Assembly (NCBI RefSeq): GCF_003149245.1
Contig: NZ_QGDL01000002.1
Coordinates: 186,001-250,000, forward strand
DNA: 64,000 nt
Reading direction: 5' to 3'
Source: Faecalicatena orotica
Lineage (GTDB): Bacteria; Bacillota; Clostridia; Lachnospirales; Lachnospiraceae
Shown here: one piece after another, positions 8,943 to 16,386 of the stretch
Layout: each line of letters starts with the position of its first letter
How positions within the stretch are numbered: the first letter of the stretch is position 1
Notes under the pieces: model-generated
What the model was told of the DNA's origin: nothing
The model's database searches: none
Seen by the model: only the letters and a program-made list of their open reading frames with translations
Translations under genes and position numbers: made by a program

Positions 8943-10274
8943 ATGAGTGGACGATCAGGAATCTGGTCACGGCTGGAGATCGAACCAACCAGTGATACCA
9001 GAAAGATAAAAAGAGCTTACGCAAAGCAGGCGGCCAAATACCATCCGGAAGACTTCCCAGAGGAATTCCAGCAGATCCGCCAGGCATATGAGGCGGCATT
9101 ACAGATGGCGAAGTCTGAAAGCAGTGTGCAGGATGAGTTTGTGATGGCTGATTTTACCGGGGGCGCGGTGAAAGAGGAAGTGCCGGAGACAAACCATATT
9201 GTTCAGGAAGAAGATTCCGGCCATATATGGCAGGAGGCCGAAAGAATTGGCACATGGACGGAAAAGTATGCGAGGGAAGAAAAGCAAGAGAATATCCGCC
9301 GTGCTTTATACGATGCTTTTCTCGTCGAGATTGCTCTGGATAAACTGGATTCATTTCTTAAAACGAGTGGACTGCAGTCCCACAAAGCATGGTGCAGTTA
9401 TCTTCAGGAACCGGTATTTTTAGAAGCGGTCCATAATCCGTATTTCTTATTCAGACTGACAGACAGAATCGGGACGCTGAATTTCCAAAAGAGAACCAGA
9501 ATGCAGATCAGAGAAGTTCTGGAAAAAGAAGTGCCAGATGAACTTGCAGTCCAGAAAAGATTAAAACTGGTCCTTAACGGGCAAAAGCTGCTGAATGAAG
9601 AAGACAGGCGTAAACAAAGGGACAAGAAGATTGGACTGATTATATTTGTCTGCATATCGATTTTCGCGACTGCATACGGTTTCAGGGAGGATACAAAGCA
9701 AAGCCGCATAAATGAGGTTCGTGCGCCTGAGAAGATAGAAGAGTATATTGAAGAAAAATATCAGATATCATGCACCGTAAGTGAATCCCATGCATCAGCG
9801 TTCAGAGGAAATGTTTTACAGCCCGTGGAGGATAAGGATACAGAATATTTTCTTGCAGAAACGGATGGAGAGCGTGGTGTGCCAGAGAGCTTTTACCTGT
9901 CGTGGGCTGTTTCAAGTATGGAATATGACGACATTCTGGATGATCTGGAGTATGAGACTGTAAGTATGTGTGCAAAAGAATGTGGTTTGATACGGAAGCT
10001 TTCTTCTTTGGGAAATACGAATGTCATCCAGCTTAAGGATGTCCCATTGGAGGAATTTAGCCCTCTGTTTCTGGAGTTTCTTCAGGCGCTGAAAGACAGC
10101 CGGTTTGTGCAGAGCGGCAATGCGGTGGAGATAGAAGTGCAGGCAGGTATTGTTGATTATGGGAAGGCTGATTTTACTGTAAGTAAGGAAAGCAGTATGA
10201 GTGAGGACGAGGTCCGTGCGAAATTGGAAGAATATGCGGACCAAAGCGTTATTTATAATTCGGACAGACAGTAG
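8943..10274 (+). CDS. Membrane-anchored J-domain-like co-chaperone
   Basis: A 443-residue protein with a J domain at its N-terminus (residues 7-50): WSRLEIEPTSDTRKIKRAY, then AAKYHPEDFPEEF and QQIRQAYEAAL. The catalytic tripeptide HPD is HPE here (H34-P35-E36). A highly charged linker follows, then one membrane helix at about 231-247 (IGLIIFVCISIFATAYGF) and an extracytoplasmic C-terminal domain of about 190 residues that I do not recognise; it has a helix-strand pattern and an EEYIEEKYQISCTVSES segment. J domains stimulate Hsp70 ATPase activity, and the tight spacing to the upstream Hsp70 gene makes that the likely partner. The topology would place the J domain in the cytosol and the C-domain outside. 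Confidence 0.82.
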   Translation: MSGRSGIWSRLEIEPTSDTRKIKRAYAKQAAKYHPEDFPEEFQQIRQAYEAALQMAKSESSVQDEFVMADFTGGAVKEEVPETNHIVQEEDSGHIWQEAERIGTWTEKYAREEKQENIRRALYDAFLVEIALDKLDSFLKTSGLQSHKAWCSYLQEPVFLEAVHNPYFLFRLTDRIGTLNFQKRTRMQIREVLEKEVPDELAVQKRLKLVLNGQKLLNEEDRRKQRDKKIGLIIFVCISIFATAYGFREDTKQSRINEVRAPEKIEEYIEEKYQISCTVSESHASAFRGNVLQPVEDKDTEYFLAETDGERGVPESFYLSWAVSSMEYDDILDDLEYETVSMCAKECGLIRKLSSLGNTNVIQLKDVPLEEFSPLFLEFLQALKDSRFVQSGNAVEIEVQAGIVDYGKADFTVSKESSMSEDEVRAKLEEYADQSVIYNSDRQ

Positions 10275-10313
10275 GTCAGGGCCGCAGAAAACTTGGGATG
10301 GAGAATATACGGC

Positions 10314-11327
10314 ATGAAAGTGATAAAGAAAATATGCGGAGGGATATTGATTCTGGCAGGAGGCGCTGCAGCGCTGGCCGGGCTTTTAAGTGTGATTACG
10401 GAAGCCGTTGAGATCGCCAGCGTGGGGATGAGCTGGGTTGAATTGATCGTGATGCTTATATTTCTCCTTTTTACAACCGCCGGAGGCGGTATGGTGTTTG
10501 CAGGAATCCGGCTGATTAAGGGCAGACGGCTGGTTAGAGTCAGGCATAAGAAGGTAAAAAAGGAAAAGGAAACAATAAATACTGTCGAAGTCAGACAGGA
10601 ACCACCTGCCCGGAGGTACACACTGCTCGCGGAAGACATTTTTTCGGTCCACGGTGAGGGCTGCATCATCACAGGAATTGTAAAGGGCGATACTATGTCT
10701 GTGGGTGATAAAGTATGGATTCTCGGGGCAGACGGGTCACAGAAAGCGGTCAGGGCAGGGAAACTGAAAGTATTTTTGGGCGAAGAGGTCAAAAGGGCGT
10801 TTAGTGCAGTGCCGGGCACAAGGATCGGTTTCTGGACAAAGGATGCGTCTGAAGAAGATGTACTGCCGGGCAGCGTGATCAGCAGCGTGGCGCCGAATGT
10901 AACGGCCGGGAACGGGCCGGTGGAAAATCCGAGGCTAAAGGGACTTTTGGCCGGGCGGTTTGATACGGATGTTTTGGATATAGCAGAGCTGATTCGCAGG
11001 GAACTGGCGGGGAATGCCATGTTTTTAGTCATGGCAGAGTTTGAACTTACTGATGCTGAACGTGCCAGGGGAATAGTCCAACAGAACAGTGTCATGGAAT
11101 TCCCATACTTAAACACTCCTGATGGTGAGGGATACCAGCCGGTTTTCACGGACTGGAATGAGCTAAAGGCATGGGAAAGAGAAGAGGGGAATGTGCCGTC
11201 CGCTGTTTTGATGGGGGCAGAAGAAGTACTCTCCCTGATAAAGAAGAATCATGTTCTTCATGGGCTTGTAGTGAACCCCTTCACAGATAACCTGATTATG
11301 GACAGAGACGAGTTGGAGATGCTGTAG
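10314..11327 (+). CDS. Membrane protein with EF-Tu domain-2-like and SseB-like domains
   Basis: A 337-residue protein with two membrane helices at the N-terminus (about residues 8-28 and 40-65), a basic segment, then a beta-barrel segment (about 100-195) very like domain 2 of EF-Tu. Its landmarks are LAEDIFSVHGEGCIITGIV, GDTMSVGDKVWILG, and the GTRIGFWTK..SEEDVLPGSVIS ending. No GTPase domain is present. The last 115 residues (MFLVMAEFELTD, YQPVFTDWNELKAW, HGLVVNPFTDNLIMDRDEL) look like an SseB domain. A TTG at 10293 is in frame, but GGAG at 10300 favours the ATG at 10314. It lies 39 bases after the J-protein gene, making a three-gene unit. Its function is unknown. Confidence 0.75.
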   Translation: MKVIKKICGGILILAGGAAALAGLLSVITEAVEIASVGMSWVELIVMLIFLLFTTAGGGMVFAGIRLIKGRRLVRVRHKKVKKEKETINTVEVRQEPPARRYTLLAEDIFSVHGEGCIITGIVKGDTMSVGDKVWILGADGSQKAVRAGKLKVFLGEEVKRAFSAVPGTRIGFWTKDASEEDVLPGSVISSVAPNVTAGNGPVENPRLKGLLAGRFDTDVLDIAELIRRELAGNAMFLVMAEFELTDAERARGIVQQNSVMEFPYLNTPDGEGYQPVFTDWNELKAWEREEGNVPSAVLMGAEEVLSLIKKNHVLHGLVVNPFTDNLIMDRDELEML

Positions 11328-11396
11328 ACAGAAAATGTTACGGCATCTGGGGACAGAATGTGTTTTGCCCCCGGAATTATATAAAATATAGAAAGA

Positions 11397-11813
11397 ATGG
11401 GACAGATGGAAAAGAAAAACAACAAGGCAGAGCAGATCAAAGATGTGCACGTCCATACACATGATGGAACAGAACACAGCCATACTCATGACGGCACTGA
11501 GGCAGAACATGTGCACAGCCATGCGCATGGAACAGGGCACCACCATGTCCACAGCGCGTCTGAAAAAAAGGCTGTGATTAACAGGATTTCAAAGGCAATC
11601 GGACATATGGAAGCGGTAAAGAGGATGGTCGAGAAGGATGAGGACTGCAGCGAGGTGCTCATACAACTGGCGGCGGTGCGGTCCGCAATCAATAATACCG
11701 GAAAGGTTGTCCTGAAGAACCATATCAGTCACTGCATAGTGGAGGCTGTCGAAGAAAATGACGAAGAGGCAATCAGGATGCTGAACCAGGCGATCGATAA
11801 GTTTATGAAATAG
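11397..11813 (+). CDS. CsoR/RcnR-family metal-sensing repressor with a histidine-rich N-terminal tail
   Basis: A 138-residue regulator. Residues 55-138 form the all-helical DUF156 fold (INRISKAIGHMEAVKRMV, then LIQLAAVRSAINNTGKVVLKNHISHC). The metal-site residues at the family positions are Cys84, His109 and Cys113, the C-H-C set of copper-sensing CsoR proteins; RcnR has His at the last position. Residues 18-52 contain 14 histidines in HVHTHDGTEHSHTHDGTE-type repeats, a probable metal-binding tail (Ni, Zn or Cu). Such repressors release operator DNA when metal binds. No exporter gene adjoins it; the nearest candidate partner is the peptide/nickel importer about 4.4 kb upstream, which is only a guess. 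The lipoprotein gene starts 18 bases downstream. Confidence 0.88.
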   Translation: MGQMEKKNNKAEQIKDVHVHTHDGTEHSHTHDGTEAEHVHSHAHGTGHHHVHSASEKKAVINRISKAIGHMEAVKRMVEKDEDCSEVLIQLAAVRSAINNTGKVVLKNHISHCIVEAVEENDEEAIRMLNQAIDKFMK

Positions 11814-11831
11814 TATAAGGAGTGTATTCAG

Positions 11832-12755
11832 ATGAAAAAAAGAATCCAGATTTCATCCATGCTTATCGCTCTGGCGGCGATGCTTCTTGCATCCTGTGCC
11901 CCGGCCGGGCAGCAGGAGGCGAAAGGGGACTATGTGATCGGTGTGGTCACGAAGTCAAGAAACAGTGAATACTGGATGTCTGTGTGTGCCGGGATGGAAG
12001 AGGCTGCGGATGCGCTCGGAGCAAAAGTAGTCATTCTTTCACCTGATACGGAAACGGACAAGGACATCCAGAAAAAAATGATCCGTGATTTGATAAAAAT
12101 GGATGTGGATGCACTCGCTGTTTCCCCCATAGATTCCTATGACAACAGGGACTATGTGCAGACAGCTTCTGAGAAGAGGATTCCTGTTTTTTCTTATGAT
12201 ACGCCGATAGAGGATATGGCAGTCCCATATATAGGGATAGATAATAAGATGGTGGGATACGAACTGGCAAAGGTTCTTGCGGAAAAAATGGGGCATCAGG
12301 GGAATGTGGCAGTGATTGCAGGGAGCCAGGAACAGGCATCCCATAAACAGCGTGTTCTGGGATTCACGGATTATATGGAGACAGAGCCTGATATCCGGAT
12401 TGAGGTAGTCAGGAGCGGGTACAGTAATCTACGGGTATCGGAACAGGAGATGGAGGAGATTCTCGCGGAATATCCGGATTTGGACGGGATCATGACGACA
12501 AGTGCGGTGACTGCGCTGGGAATCACTGAGGCGACGAAAGGGACAGGAATTGTGATCGCGACAGTGGATGCCCAGGAGGATGCGCTGCGTGCCGTTGAGG
12601 ATGGCAGGATCGCCGTGCTCGGGGCACAGTCAGGCAGTGACATCGGATACGAGGCGGTTTCCTATATCATGAGAGAAAAGGACGGAAAAGAACAGGACAT
12701 GCAGGATATTCTGGATGTTAAGATACTGACGCGTAAAAATGTAAAAGAGTACTGA
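11832..12755 (+). CDS. Periplasmic-type sugar-binding lipoprotein (ribose/galactose SBP family)
   Basis: A 307-residue lipoprotein with a signal peptide and lipobox LLASC (Cys21). The rest matches the two-lobe ribose-binding type: VIGVVTKSRNSEYWMSVCAGMEEAADALG, DVDALAVSPIDSYD-type lobe 1, FSYDTPIEDMAVPYIGIDN, the VAVIAGSQEQASHKQRVLGF segment, and a DGIMTTSAVTALGITEA helix. No ABC permease or ATPase genes are adjacent, so it may serve a transporter elsewhere, or act as a sensor component. It sits in a possible operon with the His-rich CsoR-type repressor (18-base gap, AAGGAG ribosome site). A strong terminator overlaps its stop codon. Confidence 0.85.
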   Translation: MKKRIQISSMLIALAAMLLASCAPAGQQEAKGDYVIGVVTKSRNSEYWMSVCAGMEEAADALGAKVVILSPDTETDKDIQKKMIRDLIKMDVDALAVSPIDSYDNRDYVQTASEKRIPVFSYDTPIEDMAVPYIGIDNKMVGYELAKVLAEKMGHQGNVAVIAGSQEQASHKQRVLGFTDYMETEPDIRIEVVRSGYSNLRVSEQEMEEILAEYPDLDGIMTTSAVTALGITEATKGTGIVIATVDAQEDALRAVEDGRIAVLGAQSGSDIGYEAVSYIMREKDGKEQDMQDILDVKILTRKNVKEY

Positions 12756-12783
12756 CCGGAACCGGAGCAGTACTCTTTTTTTG
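12743..12783 (+). terminator. Rho-independent terminator overlapping the stop of the sugar-binding lipoprotein gene
   Basis: AAAAGAGTACTG pairs with CAGTACTCTTTT (12768-12779) around a GC-rich loop, followed by an uninterrupted T tract. The TGA stop (12753-12755) lies in the loop. The following 230 bases to 13012 are very AT-rich and hold the leader of the next operon; I see no gene in them. Confidence 0.85.
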
Positions 12784-13012
12784 AAAAATCTAAAAAAAAG
12801 AACCAAAATATAAAAAAATATCCATTTCTAAATCTGCCGGTTCAAAAAACTGTACCATGAATACAAAAAATATTTCCCCCTTCTAAAAAACAGCTTTAAA
12901 ATAAACTAAAAAACTAAAATTTGGATTACTAGGATTTTCCTGTCAAAAAGGTAGAATAAAATCATCAAAGAGATGTGAGAGATCAATTTAAGAAAGGCAG
13001 GGAAATATAGTA

Positions 13013-14404
13013 ATGGAAAATGGAACGGAACAAAAACTACCCGACGGAAAACTGTCAATGGGGATTAAGCTTTCTTATGCGAGCGGTGATGTGGCGTGCA
13101 ACGTGGTATTCGGAATGGTCGGCACACTGCTGACCCTGTTTTATACGGACTATGTAGGAATCAACCCGGCTACGGTCGGAATGGTCATGCTCTTGTCAAG
13201 ATTATTTGATGGTGTGTCTGACCTGATCATGGGTGTGATCGTGGAGCGGACAAATTCCAAATGGGGCAAATCCAGACCGTGGATTCTCTGGATGAGCGTA
13301 CCGTTTGCGTTGTCGGCAGTTCTGCTTTTTACGGTGCCGAACACAACAGGTGTTTTACAGTTTGTTTATCTTTTTGTTACATATAACTTCTGTACAACCG
13401 TCTGCTATACCGCAATCAACCTTCCTTATGGAAGTCTTTCAGCGATGATGACCCGTGTATCATCCGAAAGAGATATGTTAAGTGTTGTGAGAATGGGACT
13501 TTCCCCGATCGGGAAAATCATAGCAGCAACCTGTACATTACCAATCGTAAAACTTTTCGGGGATGATCAGGCTGCATGGATCAAAACGATGTCCATATGG
13601 GCGGTACTTGCGTTGATCCTGCTGCTTGTCTGCTTCTTCAGATGTGAGGAAACCGTAAAAATCGAGGCAAAACAGAAAGCGCCGAAGGTTCCGCTTGGGA
13701 AATCCTTCTCTGCATTATTTAAAAACCAGTACTTCTGGGCAGTCCTTGTTTTGTGGATGGTACAGAGCGTATCATTCGGTATCTCAGGAACAATCCTGCC
13801 ATATTACTGTAAATACATATTCGGCAATGACACATGGATGTACAGCGCATTGTTCCTGACAGAGACACTTACTCTGGTAGCCGGTATCTTTGCCTGCACA
13901 CCGCTGATCAAAAAGTTCGGAAAACGAAATATTGCATTGGCAGGTTCCTTAATTGCCCTGGCAGGCCAGCTTATATTCTTCTTCAATCCATACAGTTTTG
14001 CATGGATGGTAATGAGCTGCCTGACACGTGCTATCGGGCTGGCACCACTGAATGCCGTTGTGTTCGGAATGGTTGGCGATGTTGTTGAATTCGGACAGTG
14101 GAAGACACACATCAGACAGGAAAGCCTTGTATTTGCAGGCGGTTCCATCGGAACAAAGGTTGGGGCAGGACTCGCATCGGCAACGATGACCGGACTGTTA
14201 TCCGCGGCAGGTTATATCAGCACATCCGCAGGAAGTGCGGCCCAGCCGGATTCCGCGCTGAATATGATCGTCAATATTTACAAATTCGGGCCTGTATTGA
14301 TTGCGCTGGTTGCATTTATTACACTTGCTCTCTACAAGCTGGATAAAGCATACCCGTCAATCATGAAAGAGTTAATTGAACGTGAATCAAGAGGGGAGCT
14401 GTAA
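13013..14404 (+). CDS. GPH-family sugar:cation symporter (MelB-like MFS)
   Basis: A 463-residue membrane protein with about 12 hydrophobic segments. The GPH (glycoside-pentoside-hexuronide) signature is seen at residues 65-92: RLFDGVSDLIMGVIVERTNS, then KWGKSRPWILW. It imports a sugar, glycoside or uronate with Na+ or H+. The substrate cannot be read directly. The operon partner is an inositol-dehydrogenase-like enzyme, so a cyclitol or a related polyol or glycoside is possible. The ATG follows AAGAAAGGCAGGG. Only two bases separate its stop from the next gene, showing a tight transcription unit with the kinase-like protein and the dehydrogenase. Confidence 0.9.
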   Translation: MENGTEQKLPDGKLSMGIKLSYASGDVACNVVFGMVGTLLTLFYTDYVGINPATVGMVMLLSRLFDGVSDLIMGVIVERTNSKWGKSRPWILWMSVPFALSAVLLFTVPNTTGVLQFVYLFVTYNFCTTVCYTAINLPYGSLSAMMTRVSSERDMLSVVRMGLSPIGKIIAATCTLPIVKLFGDDQAAWIKTMSIWAVLALILLLVCFFRCEETVKIEAKQKAPKVPLGKSFSALFKNQYFWAVLVLWMVQSVSFGISGTILPYYCKYIFGNDTWMYSALFLTETLTLVAGIFACTPLIKKFGKRNIALAGSLIALAGQLIFFFNPYSFAWMVMSCLTRAIGLAPLNAVVFGMVGDVVEFGQWKTHIRQESLVFAGGSIGTKVGAGLASATMTGLLSAAGYISTSAGSAAQPDSALNMIVNIYKFGPVLIALVAFITLALYKLDKAYPSIMKELIERESRGEL

Positions 14405-14406
14405 AG

Positions 14407-15006
14407 ATGAAAGATCATACATTGATTACGATCAGCCGCCAGTATGGAAGCGGCGGCAGGGAAGTGGCTGAACTGCTTGCAAAGAGAATGCAGGTCCGCT
14501 GTTATGACAGACAGATTCTGTATCTGGCGGCTGAGAAGATGGACGCAGGGGAAATGGACATAAGCGCCATACTGGATATGTCTTATAAGATGCCAGAGAG
14601 AACATTTATGGACGGTGTCACTTCACTCGGATATGAGACGATACCTCCATACAATAAAATGTACCGTGAACAGGCTAAAGCTATCCGAAACATTGCCGAA
14701 AAAGAAAGCGCGGTATTTCTCGGGAGATGTGCCGATGTAGTGCTGAAAGATTTCCCGGAATGCTATAACTTCTTCATCTATGCAGACGAGGAATACCGGA
14801 AAAACAGAGCAAAAGAGCTGTACGGGAACAAGACTTTTAAGGAACTGGAAAAAGAGAACCGCACCCGTGAACGTTATTACAATTACTATACAGGCCAGAA
14901 GTGGGGGGACCCGCAGAACTATCATCTAATGATCAATACGAGCCAGATCGGTCCTGAGAAGGCTGTGGATCTTATTATAAATTATGTGGAAAACTGCCGG
15001 AAATAA
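14407..15006 (+). CDS. Cytidylate kinase-like family protein
   Basis: A 199-residue protein of the cytidylate-kinase-like (AAK-type P-loop) family. The N-terminus ITISRQYGSGGREVAELLAK is the family's modified P-loop, with Arg where classic kinases have Lys. VFLGRCADVVL (about residue 102) and RELY/RTRERYYNYYTGQKWGDPQNYHLMINT match the lid and C-terminal parts. It lacks the NMP-binding insert of true CMP kinase, so it is unlikely to be the essential enzyme. It lies between a sugar symporter and a dehydrogenase, which suggests phosphorylation of a small metabolite in that pathway; this is inference only. It starts two bases after the symporter stop. Confidence 0.8.
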   Translation: MKDHTLITISRQYGSGGREVAELLAKRMQVRCYDRQILYLAAEKMDAGEMDISAILDMSYKMPERTFMDGVTSLGYETIPPYNKMYREQAKAIRNIAEKESAVFLGRCADVVLKDFPECYNFFIYADEEYRKNRAKELYGNKTFKELEKENRTRERYYNYYTGQKWGDPQNYHLMINTSQIGPEKAVDLIINYVENCRK

Positions 15007-15046
15007 GAACTTTATAATTATATTTAAAAGAAAGAGGTAAAAAATC

Positions 15047-16066
15047 ATGGAAAAAATAAAAGTAGGAATTGCAGGTTTAGGAAGACTGGGAAAAGTACAT
15101 GCCAACAATATTGCATTTAAGATTCCAAATGCGGAACTGACAGCAGCATGTTCTATCGTTCCGGCGGAGCTTGAATATGCAAAAAGCGAGCTTGGTGTAA
15201 CAGATGTATATACAGATTACCGGGAAATGCTGGAGAAAGCTGACATTGACGCGGTTGCAATCGTAACAACCAGCGGGGAACACTGCTGGCAGATCGCTGC
15301 AGCGCTTGATGCAGGAAAGCACGTATTTTCCGACAAGCCGCTTGGTGTAACGGTAGAAGAATGTAAACTGGCAGAGGCAGCAGTAGAGCGCCATCCGGAA
15401 CTTTCGTTCTTCCTTGGCTTCATGCGCCGTTTTGACCCTTCCTATGCTTACGCAAAGAAGAAAATTGAAGAAGGTGCAATCGGCACACCTTATATGGTAA
15501 AAGCAACCGGAATCGATCCGGAGGCACTGGTAGAGGGGGCAATTAAGTTTGCGGCTACAAGCGGCGGAATCTTTATTGATATGGCGATCCACGATATTGA
15601 CCTGATGAGATGGTTCTTAGGCTCTGACCCGGTTGAAGTTTACGCTGCAGGTGCGACATTCAAGCATCCTGAATTTAAAGAGGCAGGGGATGACGAGACC
15701 GGCGTTGCAATGTACCGCTGTGAAAACGGTGCGCTGGGATTCGTACATGTAGGCCGCACCGCGGCACATGGTTACCATGTAGAAACAGAAATTATTGGTA
15801 CAGAAGGCTCCTTAAGAATCAGCCCGGTTCCGGAGAAGAACCTCTGTATGATCTATGACAAGAACGGGGCAGTTGTAGAATGCGTCAGCGGATTCCCGGA
15901 AAGATTTGCCGAGTCCTACCAGCTGGAGATGCAGGAGTTTATCGACTGCGTAGGAGAAGGAAGAAAACCGGAAGTAACCGTATATGATGGAACAAAATCT
16001 ACACAAATCGGATTTGCAACAACAGAAGCCTGGAAAAACGGCGGAATTGTAAAGATTAACTATTAA
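15047..16066 (+). CDS. Gfo/Idh/MocA-family dehydrogenase, inositol 2-dehydrogenase-like
   Basis: A 339-residue NAD(P)-dependent oxidoreductase. The Rossmann motif is VGIAGLGRLGKVH (residues 5-17). The catalytic lysine lies in SDKPLG (about residue 97; the usual EKP is DKP), and the Asp/His pair in FIDMAIHDID (about 178-187). The closest named functions are myo- or scyllo-inositol dehydrogenases, which oxidise the ring alcohol to inosose. The gene is third in the operon with the GPH symporter and kinase-like gene (gap 40 bases, GAAAGAGGTAAAA ribosome site). It differs from the IolG-like protein at 27365, so the two probably act on different isomers or sugars. Confidence 0.85.
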   Translation: MEKIKVGIAGLGRLGKVHANNIAFKIPNAELTAACSIVPAELEYAKSELGVTDVYTDYREMLEKADIDAVAIVTTSGEHCWQIAAALDAGKHVFSDKPLGVTVEECKLAEAAVERHPELSFFLGFMRRFDPSYAYAKKKIEEGAIGTPYMVKATGIDPEALVEGAIKFAATSGGIFIDMAIHDIDLMRWFLGSDPVEVYAAGATFKHPEFKEAGDDETGVAMYRCENGALGFVHVGRTAAHGYHVETEIIGTEGSLRISPVPEKNLCMIYDKNGAVVECVSGFPERFAESYQLEMQEFIDCVGEGRKPEVTVYDGTKSTQIGFATTEAWKNGGIVKINY

Positions 16067-16113
16067 AAGGCATCAAAAAGAATCAAGGGAAGAAATAGTG
16101 TTACTGAACACTC

Positions 16114-16143
16114 CCCAGCCTATCACTACGCTGATAGGCTGGG
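16114..16143. repeat. Perfect 11-bp inverted repeat downstream of the dehydrogenase gene
   Basis: CCCAGCCTATC (16114-16124) pairs perfectly with GATAGGCTGGG (16133-16143) around an 8-base loop; no T run follows. Just upstream, AGTGTT-actg-AACACT forms a smaller hairpin. The 320-base gap 16067-16386 holds only these hairpins, a dispersed repeat, a terminator and a promoter; I see no gene in it. Confidence 0.65.
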
Positions 16144-16207
16144 AGGAAGAACGTAAAGTAGCCAATAAGCCTGCTCCTCGCCGCAGGCGATTTTAAATGA
16201 GCAGGCG

Positions 16208-16243
16208 CGTTACTGTTTACAGGCTTGCCTGTGAACAGTAACG
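16208..16243. repeat. Dispersed stem-loop repeat, copy 2 (CGTTACTGTT arms)
   Basis: CGTTACTGTTTACAGG pairs with CCTGTGAACAGTAACG around a CTTG tetraloop: 16 bp with one G-T wobble. This is the longest member of the family found also at 5401, 19317, 28394 and 49858. Confidence 0.75.
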
Positions 16244-16252
16244 AAATAGTGG

Positions 16253-16284
16253 AGGTGTACCGCTTTGGCGGTACATCTTTTTAT
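16253..16284 (+). terminator. Rho-independent terminator of the symporter/kinase-like/dehydrogenase operon
   Basis: AGGTGTACCGC (16253-16263) pairs with GCGGTACATCT (16268-16278), with one G-T pair, then TTTTTATTTT follows. A TATAAT at 16306-16311 just downstream is the likely -10 of the sensor kinase gene. Confidence 0.85.
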
Positions 16285-16386
16285 TTTACTTTATCGTATT
16301 TATGATATAATTAGTGTTAACGAAATGAAAACAGTGTACCTCTCTTGGGACGTACCTGAATTTATAATCCTGAAAAAGGAGATCTT

